Below, in pieces: positions 51,931 to 59,936 of a DNA stretch of 64,000 nucleotides (position 1 is the stretch's first letter; every line of letters starts with the position of its first letter). The notes under the pieces are model-generated. The model was not told the origin of the DNA. It made no database searches and saw only the letters and a program-made list of their open reading frames with translations. Source of the stretch: Paenibacillus yonginensis (lineage in GTDB: Bacteria; Bacillota; Bacilli; Paenibacillales; Paenibacillaceae); the NCBI RefSeq assembly GCF_001685395.1, contig NZ_CP014167.1:496001-560000 (forward strand), in the 5' to 3' direction. Made by a program: the position numbers and the translations under genes.

Positions 51931-52013
51931 CATGTTCTTTTAAACATGGACTTGTCTTCGGTTGTAAGGCCCTGTCTGAACAGTTACAGCTTGCAGGCAC
52001 AGGCGCAACGGTT

Positions 52014-52022
52014 ATTATAACA
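52014..52022 (-). promoter_or_regulatory. Extended -10 promoter of queCDEF
   Basis: On the - strand TGTTATAAT, an extended -10 with the perfect TATAAT, 85 bases upstream of the preQ1 aptamer. No strong -35 element was found. The rest of this 400-base gap, up to 52151, shows no gene. Confidence 0.65.
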
Positions 52023-52151
52023 CAAGCGGGCCGAAGCATGAAGGCTTGGCCCGAAATTTCATGGAATTGCCTATTTAGCTGAAGGTGCCCTGGAGACGGG
52101 AACGAGGTTTCGATTTCTGCCCCAGGCCCCGGCCCCGGCTACTGCCGTGAC

Positions 52152-53054
52152 TTACTGCCGTCCAGCGGCCCGTTCGCCGGAAGCCGGTTTATAAGGTTCA
52201 ATATGGATATGCACATATTCGATTTCATAACGATCCAGAATTCGGCGCTCAATTTCTTCTGTAATGGCATGACTTTCGGCTACGCTCATCCGCTCATCAA
52301 CACCAATGGTGGCATCCACCAGCGTGTTGTTGCCGTTAATCCGCGCCCTCAGGTCGATGATGGCGGCAACGCCCGGCGTGCGCTGAACCGTTTGGCGAAT
52401 ATCCTCCAGCTGCCCGGCGTCAAAGCCGTCGGTCAGATTGTGTGTAGCTTCACGGAAGATCGACCAGGCCGTTTTGCAGATGATAAAACCGACAACGAGG
52501 GCGGCAAGCGGGTCGAGCCAAACCAGACCGAACTGGGCTCCAAGAATGCCTGCAAAAGCGCCGATGCTGACCAAGGCGTCGGAGCGGTTGTCCTGGGCGG
52601 CTGCGTTTAAAGCGCTGCTGCGGATGCGGCGGGCCAGGCCGGAATTGTAGCGGTAGACCACGTACATGATGACAGCGCAGAATAAGGCGACCCAGGCAGC
52701 CACCCAATCCGGCGATGCGGCTTCCGGTTCGCGGAATTTCATGATCGCCTGGTAGAGCACCTGAAGGCCAACCGCGAACATGATAAAGGAGGCGATCAGG
52801 GAAGCAACCGTCTCTGCCCGGTAATGGCCGTAACGGTGATCGCTGTCCGGCGGCTTGCGGGATATTTTCAGACCGGCGAATACGGCTATGGAAGCAACGA
52901 TGTCGGTCGCGTTGTTCAGGCCGTCGGCCAGAAGCGCTTCGGAATGGGCGTGATAACCGAATATAAGTTTGAAAGCGGAGAGCAGGAGATAAACGACAAT
53001 GCTGAGCAGGGCTCCTTTTTCACCTTGTTTGATATTATCATAGGAACTTTGCAC
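52152..53054 (-). CDS. Cation diffusion facilitator transporter
   Basis: A 300-residue CDF-family efflux protein (Zn, Mn or Fe/Co). Six helices span about residues 14-205; the metal-binding Asp pairs are in LLADGLNNATDIVAS and NRSDALVSIGAF. A C-terminal cytoplasmic domain (TPGVAAIIDLRARINGN, EIEYVHIHIEPYK) mediates dimer regulation. The ATG at 53054 starts MQSSYDNIKQGEKGAL, and a usual Shine-Dalgarno GGAGGGGAT precedes it. The metal cannot be told from sequence. It stands alone, upstream of the que operon. Confidence 0.9.
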   Translation of the reverse strand: MQSSYDNIKQGEKGALLSIVVYLLLSAFKLIFGYHAHSEALLADGLNNATDIVASIAVFAGLKISRKPPDSDHRYGHYRAETVASLIASFIMFAVGLQVLYQAIMKFREPEAASPDWVAAWVALFCAVIMYVVYRYNSGLARRIRSSALNAAAQDNRSDALVSIGAFAGILGAQFGLVWLDPLAALVVGFIICKTAWSIFREATHNLTDGFDAGQLEDIRQTVQRTPGVAAIIDLRARINGNNTLVDATIGVDERMSVAESHAITEEIERRILDRYEIEYVHIHIEPYKPASGERAAGRQ

Positions 53055-53229
53055 AGCCGATCCCCTCCGCCAGTTTATAAATGTGTTTCATGTCCACTTG
53101 ATAATCATACCTGACCAATTTCGTGTGGGTCTACAGAAACAGTGTTGTTGCAGGCCTGCAATATGAGGCCGGGGTTACAATGTTGGGGACGTCCAAGAAG
53201 CATGGACAAGCCCAATTTATAGCGATCGC

Positions 53230-53268
53230 AAAAAAACGTGCCGCCCACATCACGCTGTGAGCAGCACG
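53230..53268 (-). terminator. Terminator of speD
   Basis: On the - strand CGTGCTGCTCAC pairs with GTGGGCGGCACG over 12 bp with two G-U pairs, followed by TTTTTTT. Confidence 0.88.
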
Positions 53269-53288
53269 CCCGGGCTGTCGCCAAGCGG

Positions 53289-54095
53289 CTACGCCATATT
53301 TTTCCCGTAATAGATTTCGTCCATCTCGCGTTTCAAGCGCTCCGTAATGGCCCGTTGATCAGCTTCGCTCAGCTTGTCTTTCGTATACCCAAACAAATAA
53401 TTGTCCAGGTCGAACCGTCTCAGTCTGCATTTGGTGTGAAAAATATTCTCCTGATACACATTCACGTCAATCATGTCGTACAGGTCCCGGATGTCATCCG
53501 GAATAAAATTCTGGATGGAGCTGATTTCGTGATCGATAAAAAGCTTGTGCCCGCTGATATCGCGGGTGAACCCCCGGACCCGGTAATCCATCGTCATGAT
53601 ATCCGTATCAAACGAGTGGATTAAATAATTCAGCGCCTTGAGCGGGGAAATTTCCCCGCAGGTCGACACGTCAATGTCAGCGCGGAAGGTACTGATTCCT
53701 TCGTCCGGGTGATATTCGGGGTACGTATGAACCGTAATATGGCTTTTATCGAGATGCATGAGAACCAGTCCGGGAAGCGGGCCGGGGGTTTCTTCAAAGG
53801 ATTCCTCTGCAGCGCCGTCAACGGGGCCTTCGGAGACGAGCATGGTGACGCTGGCGCCTTGCGGTTCGTAATCCTGTTTGGCCACGTTCAGGACATGAGC
53901 TCCTATAATATCGGCGACCTGCTTCAGAATATCGGTTAACCGGTCGGCATTGTACTGCTCGTCAATATATTCCAGATAAGCAAGGCGCTCTTCTTTCGTA
54001 CGGGTGTAGCAGATGTCATACATATTAAAGCTCAAAGACTTGGTGAGATTATTGAAGCCGTGGAGCTGGATGCGCTCTTCACGTGTCAGTTTCAT
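53289..54095 (-). CDS. speD: S-adenosylmethionine decarboxylase, long bacterial type
   Basis: A 268-residue proenzyme that makes decarboxylated SAM, the aminopropyl donor for spermidine. The self-cleavage site is [12 protein letters not shown], with Ser118 becoming the pyruvoyl group, and Cys is in [20 protein letters not shown]. It matches the E. coli type (264 aa) rather than the short Bacillus SpeH type (~126 aa). The ATG at 54095 follows AAGGGGAAG. No spermidine synthase is adjacent. A terminator follows. Confidence 0.92.
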   Translation of the reverse strand: MKLTREERIQLHGFNNLTKSLSFNMYDICYTRTKEERLAYLEYIDEQYNADRLTDILKQVADIIGAHVLNVAKQDYEPQGASVTMLVSEGPVDGAAEESFEETPGPLPGLVLMHLDKSHITVHTYPEYHPDEGISTFRADIDVSTCGEISPLKALNYLIHSFDTDIMTMDYRVRGFTRDISGHKLFIDHEISSIQNFIPDDIRDLYDMIDVNVYQENIFHTKCRLRRFDLDNYLFGYTKDKLSEADQRAITERLKREMDEIYYGKNMA

Positions 54096-54274
54096 GGTCG
54101 ACTTCCCCTTATGTCGGTGTTTGACATGTTCCTGTCAGCCGTTATACAGCAGTCTGGACTTAGCATGCACAGAAACAGGCATTTCTACTAATTACCCGTT
54201 CTGCTAAACGGCTAAAACAAGGGAAAACCCTTCCGCTAGAGGGACGCGAGAGTGGCGCGCGGGGTGAGCATGCT

Positions 54275-55156
54275 TTAAGCGCCGGTTCCGAATCTTTTGC
54301 GGTAACCGCATTTGCGGCACAGCTCTTCCACGGCTTCTCTTCTAGAGAAACCATAAAACAAGTTGTTCGCCCGTTCGCTTTCCACGATTTCGGAGAAGCT
54401 GCTGGACTGCACGTTGCCGAGATTGATGACCCCTTCGCCATCCAGGCAGCACGGGACAACGGTTCCATCTACCAGTACGCCGGCCTGTGTGCGCAGACCA
54501 TGGCAGAAGCCTTTGCCATCATCCTCCGGCGCGCTGAGGCTCGGCCACTGAAATTCATAATCCTGGTTCAGGTAGATGTTCTTGGCGATCTTAACGCCTT
54601 TGCCGGGCTCGACTTTCTCTTCGATCTTATAAGCAAGCTCAAATTCTTTCTCCAGCATGGAAAGGGTTTCGCGGTTCCGCTGACGCTGAGCGTTGGTCAG
54701 GTTGTCTTCGGTCAGATTCCATAAACGGAAAGAGATCAGTACGCCTTGCTCTGCGGCTTCCCTGGCGAACCGGAGCACGGAACCGACGTAGCCTTCGCGG
54801 TCTTCCGAGCCTTCATGGCCGTCAAAGCTGTGCAGCGAGAAATTCATCTGACGCAGCGCCGGTTTGCCCAGAATTTTGGCCCCGGCTTTGTGCAGCAGCG
54901 TACCGTTGGTTGTAATATTGACCTTAAAGCCTTTCTCATGGGCGGCGTCGAGCAGCAGGTCGATCTTGGGATGAAGCAGCGGCTCGCCCTTAACATGAAG
55001 ATAAATATGGTTTGTATGCGGTTTAATCTGATCCAGAATGTCATTGAACATTTCCGGTTTCATGAAATTGGCTTTTCGTGCCGTCTGGGGGCAGAAGCTG
55101 CATGCCAGATTACATACGCTTGTAATTTCGATATAAACTTTTTTGAATGTTTTCAA
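54275..55156 (-). CDS. Radical SAM/SPASM domain protein
   Basis: A 293-residue radical SAM enzyme. The SAM cluster motif CxxxCxxC is in EITSVCNLACSFCPQTARK. A SPASM domain follows, with auxiliary-cluster cysteines in GFCHGLRTQAGVLVDGTVVP, then CCLDGEG and LCRKCGY. It appears complete. The start codon is TTG at 55156 with GGGGA about 9 bases before. No peptide substrate gene is adjacent, so it may be a YfkA/YfkB-like or general modification enzyme. The substrate is unknown. Confidence 0.85.
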   Translation of the reverse strand: MKTFKKVYIEITSVCNLACSFCPQTARKANFMKPEMFNDILDQIKPHTNHIYLHVKGEPLLHPKIDLLLDAAHEKGFKVNITTNGTLLHKAGAKILGKPALRQMNFSLHSFDGHEGSEDREGYVGSVLRFAREAAEQGVLISFRLWNLTEDNLTNAQRQRNRETLSMLEKEFELAYKIEEKVEPGKGVKIAKNIYLNQDYEFQWPSLSAPEDDGKGFCHGLRTQAGVLVDGTVVPCCLDGEGVINLGNVQSSSFSEIVESERANNLFYGFSRREAVEELCRKCGYRKRFGTGA

Positions 55157-55291
55157 TGTATAGTCCCCAATCTGCTAATGTTGGCCTGTTCTTTATTTTA
55201 TAAGAAGAGTAAGCCTGCCTTCAAGGTTTGGATGGAAATGCAGAAAAAGAGGCAAATAGTTGAAAAAAATTGAATTTTACATGCAAACTAT

Positions 55292-55323
55292 GAAAAATAT
55301 TACCTGCAGTTCCGATATATAAT
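55292..55323 (+). promoter_or_regulatory. Promoter of the c-di-GMP operon, sigma-D-like or sigma-A
   Basis: GAAA (55292-55295), a 15-base spacer and TCCGATAT (55311-55318) match 10 of 12 positions of the motility sigma-D consensus (TAAA-N15-GCCGATAT). A TATAAT (55318-55323) overlaps the last base and could serve sigma-A, but has no good -35 element. Either way it is the likely promoter for the riboswitch leader. Confidence 0.5.
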
Positions 55324-55339
55324 ATAGTCTAGTCTTCGA

Positions 55340-55376
55340 ACGATCTATTGAGGGATGCCGCGGTTCGATAGATTGT
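55340..55376 (+). other. Leader hairpin upstream of the c-di-GMP aptamer
   Basis: ACGATCTAT (55340-55348) pairs with ATAGATTGT (55368-55376) over 9 bp with one G-U pair, upstream of the aptamer. Its role is unknown. Confidence 0.5.
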
Positions 55377-55407
55377 GGAGTTACAACATCATAGCTGAAT
55401 GATAAGA

Positions 55408-55557
55408 AGTAAATAGCAAACCAGTCCGAAAGGCTGGGACGCAAAACCACGGATCTAAGGTGATTGAACTACGACCGCCGGGCTGCCAATCTTAGGCTTC
55501 TCACTTCTTTGTTTTTTGGCCGCCGGGACTTTCTGAGCTTGAAAGTCTCTTTTTTTG
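55408..55557 (+). promoter_or_regulatory. c-di-GMP-I riboswitch with terminator platform
   Basis: The aptamer (about 55408-55490) has the GEMM-I hallmarks: AGCAAACC, the GAAA tetraloop in CCAGTCCGAAAGGCTGG, GACGCAAA, and the 3' half ending GACCGCCGGGCTGCC. A terminator follows: GGGACTTTC (55525-55533) pairs with GAAAGTCTC (55541-55549), then TTTTTTT. Ligand binding probably switches transcription of the downstream operon. The direction (on or off) cannot be told with confidence from the sequence. Confidence 0.92.
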
Positions 55558-55687
55558 TGTCTTTAACCTGGAGGATTCGCCTCATTGCCGCGGGAACTTC
55601 CAAGAAAAGGGGGGGCCGATACAACTAAAGGAACCAGCTAATCAAACAGGCACCTTCATAATCAACGACTGATAAGGAGGGGCAGGA

Positions 55688-56125
55688 GTGGAACAATTGC
55701 CTTTGCTATTTGAAGAACTTAGCCGGCTTACCGGTGTACCTGACATTGCCTACCATCAAATTGTGGAGGGCCATCTCGAACCGGTGCTCAAGACCAAAAC
55801 CGATCATTTGGGGATCGAGAAGTGGAAGCAGACGCATGCCGCGAACCCGGTTTATATCGAGAACGACAAGCTTCTTCAGTCCATCATTGCCCGGCCGCAC
55901 ACCGCTGTGGTGCAGGACGTCAAAAATGATCCCCGTTCCGTTGATGAATTTTTTCTCTTCGGCATCGACAGCATTATGATTTTGCCGGTTGTGGAGGAAG
56001 GAACCGTGGAAGGCATTGTAGTCGTGGCCTCTATCGGACAACTTCATTATTTTGGACAAGAGGAAATTCAGCGCGCCGAACGTCTGGTGGAACAATACCG
56101 GAGTGTTTTTCAAATTCTTGGATAA
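55688..56125 (+). CDS. GAF-domain protein
   Basis: A 145-residue single-domain sensor. It is predicted alpha/beta throughout; the segment IMILPVVEEGTVEGIVVVAS and an extended loop around HTAVVQDVKNDPRSV are typical of GAF domains that bind small ligands or cyclic nucleotides. The ligand is unknown. The start is GTG at 55688, after AAGGAGGGGCAG. It is the first gene after the c-di-GMP riboswitch, 17 bases before the ThDP enzyme gene. A small molecule sensor controlling the enzymes is one idea. Confidence 0.8.
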   Translation: MEQLPLLFEELSRLTGVPDIAYHQIVEGHLEPVLKTKTDHLGIEKWKQTHAANPVYIENDKLLQSIIARPHTAVVQDVKNDPRSVDEFFLFGIDSIMILPVVEEGTVEGIVVVASIGQLHYFGQEEIQRAERLVEQYRSVFQILG

Positions 56126-56142
56126 GGGGTTGGGAATAGATC

Positions 56143-57768
56143 ATGAATATTGCCGAAGCCATGCTGAAGTATTTGAAACAAACCGGAGTTGAATTCGTAT
56201 TTGGAATTCCGGCGGGAATTATCGGACCGATCTACGATGCTTTAATTGATGTGGACATCAAACCGATCATTACGAAAAATGAAGCCGGGGCCGCCTACAT
56301 GGCCGCGCGGTATGCCAGCACAACAGGCCGGCTTTCCGTCTGCGCCGGAGCGGGTGCGGTGGGCGTGGGGAACATGATGAACGGCATCGCCGACGCGATG
56401 CGGGCCAAAGCCCCGATGCTGATTGTCACCGGTTATGTGAACCGCTGGCAGATTGGCAAGGGCGCGATCCAGGAGATGGATGCCCAGCATATCGTCAGAC
56501 CGATTACAAAATACAGCCATACGGTGATGGATGAAGCCGATGTGCTTGCCGAACTGGATAAAGCCGTCCGTATTGCGCTTACGCCGCCTTGTGGGCCTGT
56601 ACATATTTCGGTGCCGATTGATGTCCAGCGCAGCGAAGCCATTCTGCCGCTCCCGGCGGCGCCCGTTGCTTCTGAACTGCAGCGCCCGGACTACGAGCCG
56701 GTAAAGCTTGGCCAGGCTGCTTCGATTATGAGCGGGGAAGAACGGGGGTTGATTATGGTTGGCCGGGGAGGAAGAGCCGTTTCCGGGGAAATCATGGCGC
56801 TGAGCGAACGGCTGCAGTGGCCTATCATAACCACCCCTTCCGCCAAAGGGATTATTCCAGCGGAGTTCCCGCTGAATCTCGGCAATTACGGATTCTCAAG
56901 TACGGATGCAGCCAGTGATTACGTTGCTTCTGGTGAGGCTACCTGCTTGCTGATCTTGGGAACAAGCCTTGGCGAAGCGTCGACCTGTAATTTCAACGAC
57001 GTGCTGGTACAGGGCCGCAAGGTGATCCAGATTGACCGGGATGCCAAAGAGCTGGGCAAGGTGTTTCCGGCGGAGGTTGCGATCCATGCCGACTTGCGGG
57101 ATGTGCTGCCAAGACTGCTTGAGCAGGTCGAACCGTCGGATCGGCCGTTTGTTAAACCGCTGCCGCTGAATACTCCGTATGAGAAGAACCATACCGGGTT
57201 ATCGCTGCGTCTCTTCCTTGAGAAGCTTGCCAGGGTGATGCCGAAGGAAACCCGCTATGTTTGCGATATCGGCGAATTTACCAACTTTGTCGTGAAGTAC
57301 CTAGAGGTTCCGGACGGCGGGGATTTCGAAATCAATCTGAATTACGGAGCCATGGGTTCAGCAATGGCCGGCGGGCCCGGCGTTTACCTTGGAGATTCAT
57401 CACGTCCGGTAGCGGTGATCGCCGGGGACGGCTCCTTTTTCATGAACGGGACGGAAGTGCTGACAGCCAAAGAATACAAGCTCCCGGTCATTTATTTCAT
57501 TATTAACAATGCCATGCTTTCTTACGTGGAACGGGGGCAGAAATTCCTGTTCAACCGGACGATGCCGGATTATAAGCAGGAGCGCATCTCCATAGCGGAT
57601 ATGATGCGGGTTGCCGGTGTCCGCGGACTGTCGGTCGACAGCCTGGAGGATATGGATGAGATTCCGGGGTTTATCCGGGAGATGACCGGTCCTTGCATTA
57701 TTGAGGTCAATACGGACGGCAGCGAACCTGCGCCGATTCTGGATCGTTTGAAAGCTCTTAAGAAATAG
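56143..57768 (+). CDS. ThDP-dependent carboligase/decarboxylase (acetolactate synthase-like)
   Basis: A 541-residue ThDP enzyme. Activating Glu47 is in TKNEAGAAYMA. The cofactor motif GDG at 428-430 runs through GDGSFFMNGTEVLTAKE to NN at 455-456 (24-residue spacing). Three domains (PYR, TPP-binding middle, PP) are present. Similar to acetolactate synthase, benzoylformate decarboxylase and their relatives; substrate unknown. It is shorter than a typical catalytic AHAS, and no regulatory subunit gene is present. The ATG at 56143 has GGGGTTGGGAATAG upstream. Part of the c-di-GMP-controlled operon. Confidence 0.88.
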   Translation: MNIAEAMLKYLKQTGVEFVFGIPAGIIGPIYDALIDVDIKPIITKNEAGAAYMAARYASTTGRLSVCAGAGAVGVGNMMNGIADAMRAKAPMLIVTGYVNRWQIGKGAIQEMDAQHIVRPITKYSHTVMDEADVLAELDKAVRIALTPPCGPVHISVPIDVQRSEAILPLPAAPVASELQRPDYEPVKLGQAASIMSGEERGLIMVGRGGRAVSGEIMALSERLQWPIITTPSAKGIIPAEFPLNLGNYGFSSTDAASDYVASGEATCLLILGTSLGEASTCNFNDVLVQGRKVIQIDRDAKELGKVFPAEVAIHADLRDVLPRLLEQVEPSDRPFVKPLPLNTPYEKNHTGLSLRLFLEKLARVMPKETRYVCDIGEFTNFVVKYLEVPDGGDFEINLNYGAMGSAMAGGPGVYLGDSSRPVAVIAGDGSFFMNGTEVLTAKEYKLPVIYFIINNAMLSYVERGQKFLFNRTMPDYKQERISIADMMRVAGVRGLSVDSLEDMDEIPGFIREMTGPCIIEVNTDGSEPAPILDRLKALKK

Positions 57769-57815
57769 CAGTTCACTTAAGCAACTATAACTTAATCGTG
57801 TTGGAGGAAATACTT

Positions 57816-58157
57816 ATGGGAAGTTTTTTGATCAATGTGGATAAAGAGGCTAAAGTTTTTTATGCCGAAGTGGAAGGAACCTTCTCTCCGGAAGACGGAA
57901 TGAAATCTCTAAATGCTTATAAAGAGGCCGTTTCTGCTATTCATATCCCGGAATACGCCATTGATATTGACTGCACGAAGCTGAATGTCTCCGCGCCGGA
58001 TGCCTTGCCGCTGCTCGAAGCCAACTTTCAGCAATTTAAAAATGACGGCTTCCATCAAATTACCTTCCGTATCGCGAAGAACCCGATTTTGAAGATGCAG
58101 CTGTCCCGTGTAGCACGTACGGTTCAAATGGACAAATACGAAATCATCGAACAATAA
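57816..58157 (+). CDS. Small STAS-like protein, copy 1
   Basis: A 113-residue protein with a mixed alpha/beta pattern (FYAEVEGTFSPEDGMKSLNA, YAIDIDCTKLNVSAPDALPL, FRIAKNPILKMQLSRVA) resembling a STAS/SpoIIAA-like fold, though no phosphorylatable Ser motif is obvious. It is clearly paralogous to the protein encoded at 59482, sharing FSPEDG, DIDC/DLDC and NPILKMQLS. The ATG at 57816 follows GGAGG. The gene is between the ThDP enzyme and the KAS III-like enzyme, so it may be an adaptor or regulator for them. Function unknown. Confidence 0.8.
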   Translation: MGSFLINVDKEAKVFYAEVEGTFSPEDGMKSLNAYKEAVSAIHIPEYAIDIDCTKLNVSAPDALPLLEANFQQFKNDGFHQITFRIAKNPILKMQLSRVARTVQMDKYEIIEQ

Positions 58158-58176
58158 ACGACGAGGAGGATGCCTT

Positions 58177-59166
58177 ATGGGCGGCGTGCAAATCAGGGAA
58201 ATTGCGATCTATCATCCTGCCAATGAAGTAGGGAACGATTATTATATCCAATATTTTGCCGAAAAAGGCACGGATGTCACAAGTCTGGTGAACGGTCTTG
58301 GCCGCAATAAACGTTTTGTTATTGACAACCCGGAAGAGAACACCTTTACGATGGCCTTTGAAGCCTCGAAAGCCGTGCTGGAGAAGGCCGGTCTTCAGGC
58401 GCCGGATGTCGATCTGATCATCTTCACTTCCCAAACACCTGAATATTTGCTGCCAAGCAATGCGCTGAAGCTGCATCATTCGCTGGGCGGGGATCTGAAT
58501 ACGGCCTGCTTCGACATCAATGCCAACTGCGCCGGCATGCTGGTCGCGATTGAGCAAGCCTCCCGCTACATGAGCTCCAATCCCCGAATAGAACGCGCCT
58601 TGGTTGTAGGCGCTGATTATTTGTCCGTTCATACGCCAGATGAGCCCGTATACCACTCCAATGTCGGGGAAGCAGCCGTTGCCGTTATTCTGGAGCCTGC
58701 TGAAGATAGCCGGGGATTTATCGACTCGGTTTATCAAACGGATACGTCTGTTATCGACAACTCCAAATTTCCGGCTTATGGACTTTCGAATCTGTACCGT
58801 GAGGAATTTACGGCCAAAGATGCCCAGCTGCAATTCGAACCCTTTGACGATTCCGTATGCGCCGCTTCGGCCATTGATTCGATCCGGGCGTTGCTTAACC
58901 GCAATGAGGTGGATAAAGACGAAATCGCCGCTTTTATGTTCTCCCAGTTCACGCCGGGCAACATCAAACGGGTGTCGGAAGGACTCGAATTGGACCCGGA
59001 CAAGGTCGTTTATATCGGAGACCGTTTCGGCTATACGCTTTCCACCAGTCCGCTGCTGGCTCTTCATGAAGCCATACAGGCCGGAAAGGTCCAACGCGGG
59101 GATTACCTCGTTCTCTGGACAGTCGGCGCAGGCTGGCAGAATGTAAGCTTGCTTATGCAGTATTAA
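58177..59166 (+). CDS. KAS III-like (3-oxoacyl-ACP synthase III family) enzyme
   Basis: A 329-residue thiolase-fold protein. The acylation Cys118 is in DINANCAGMLVAIEQASRYM. The two other residues of the FabH triad are not found: the HQAN region reads FSQFTPGN, and the GNTSSAS region reads FGYTLSTSP, so the His and Asn seem replaced. It could still transfer an acyl group but probably not do decarboxylative condensation. The ATG at 58177 follows GAGGAGG. Last gene of the operon, 19 bases after the STAS-like gene. FabH itself must be encoded elsewhere. Confidence 0.85.
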   Translation: MGGVQIREIAIYHPANEVGNDYYIQYFAEKGTDVTSLVNGLGRNKRFVIDNPEENTFTMAFEASKAVLEKAGLQAPDVDLIIFTSQTPEYLLPSNALKLHHSLGGDLNTACFDINANCAGMLVAIEQASRYMSSNPRIERALVVGADYLSVHTPDEPVYHSNVGEAAVAVILEPAEDSRGFIDSVYQTDTSVIDNSKFPAYGLSNLYREEFTAKDAQLQFEPFDDSVCAASAIDSIRALLNRNEVDKDEIAAFMFSQFTPGNIKRVSEGLELDPDKVVYIGDRFGYTLSTSPLLALHEAIQAGKVQRGDYLVLWTVGAGWQNVSLLMQY

Positions 59167-59213
59167 CTGGATTCTTTAAGTTAAAAGAAAATATATAGTC
59201 TGCAAGGCCAGGG

Positions 59214-59245
59214 AAACACCGGAGCTGACGTTCCGGTGTTTTTCT
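59214..59245 (+). terminator. Terminator of the c-di-GMP operon
   Basis: AAACACCGGA (59214-59223) and TCCGGTGTTT (59232-59241) are perfect complements, followed by TTTCT. Beyond it, up to 59481, I see no gene and only a possible -10 TATATT (59339-59344). Confidence 0.9.
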
Positions 59246-59481
59246 ATTTGTCCGATAGAAAGGCAATCAAGTTTCTTGGTTTATGTCGCATATTGTAGAA
59301 AAGAAGAAAAAACAGTCGAATATTTCTCCGGACCATAGTATATTAGTGAAAGTAATAGAAGGTAAATCCATAAGAATTTAGAGGATTAATGAACATAAAA
59401 TAGATGCTGTAGTTATCCTTTTCTCGCAGCCAATCCTTTGCACTTGCAACAGCCAGACTTACATACTTTGGAGGAATTGTT

Positions 59482-59859
59482 ATGGGGAGCTTTAGTATCG
59501 AGCTGCTTAAGGCAGCAAAAACCATGAAGGTTCGGGTAGAGGGGGTGTTCTCTCCGGAGGACGGGAAAGCCTCCATCGAGGCCTATCATCGGTATATCTC
59601 GGAGATCCATGTGCCGGATTATGTAATCGACCTGGACTGCAGAGGGCTGGAGGTTTCGGCGCCGGAATCGCTGCCGCATTTGGGACATTGCTTTGAGCTG
59701 TACAAGAAAGACGGGTTCAAGAAAATCATCTTCCGGATTTCAGGCAACCCGATTCTCAAGATGCAGCTAAGCAGTGTGGCAAGAACAAGCAATCTGACCA
59801 ACTTCGAGTTTATTGAAATGCCGGCAGAGCAGCCTGAGATTGAGCCTAAATGTTCGTGA
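59482..59859 (+). CDS. Small STAS-like protein, copy 2
   Basis: A 125-residue paralogue of the protein at 57816, with the same pattern: VEGVFSPEDGKASIEAYHRY, YVIDLDCRGLEVSAPESLPH, FRISGNPILKMQLSSVART. It has an extra C-terminal tail (PAEQPEIEPKCS). The ATG at 59482 follows TGGAGGAATTG. It is a separate unit behind its own upstream region and ends at the terminator at 59908. It lacks an obvious riboswitch. Together the two copies suggest a regulator pair for the preceding operon; function unknown. Confidence 0.8.
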   Translation: MGSFSIELLKAAKTMKVRVEGVFSPEDGKASIEAYHRYISEIHVPDYVIDLDCRGLEVSAPESLPHLGHCFELYKKDGFKKIIFRISGNPILKMQLSSVARTSNLTNFEFIEMPAEQPEIEPKCS

Positions 59860-59907
59860 GAAAAGGTATAGGTACAATAAAAGATATAAAGACGATAAAG
59901 CTTAAAG

Positions 59908-59936
59908 AACCTTCCTTAAGCAAAAGGAAGGTTTTT
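59908..59936 (+). terminator. Terminator after STAS-like copy 2
   Basis: AACCTTCCTT (59908-59917) and AAGGAAGGTT (59924-59933) are perfect complements followed by TTT. The stop codon of the convergent gene lies inside the left arm. Confidence 0.88.

Noticed and set aside
58144-59094. 316-residue open frame antisense to the KAS III-like gene
   Set aside because: The sense strand has clear thiolase-fold motifs and a good Shine-Dalgarno; the antisense product is basic and shows no domain.
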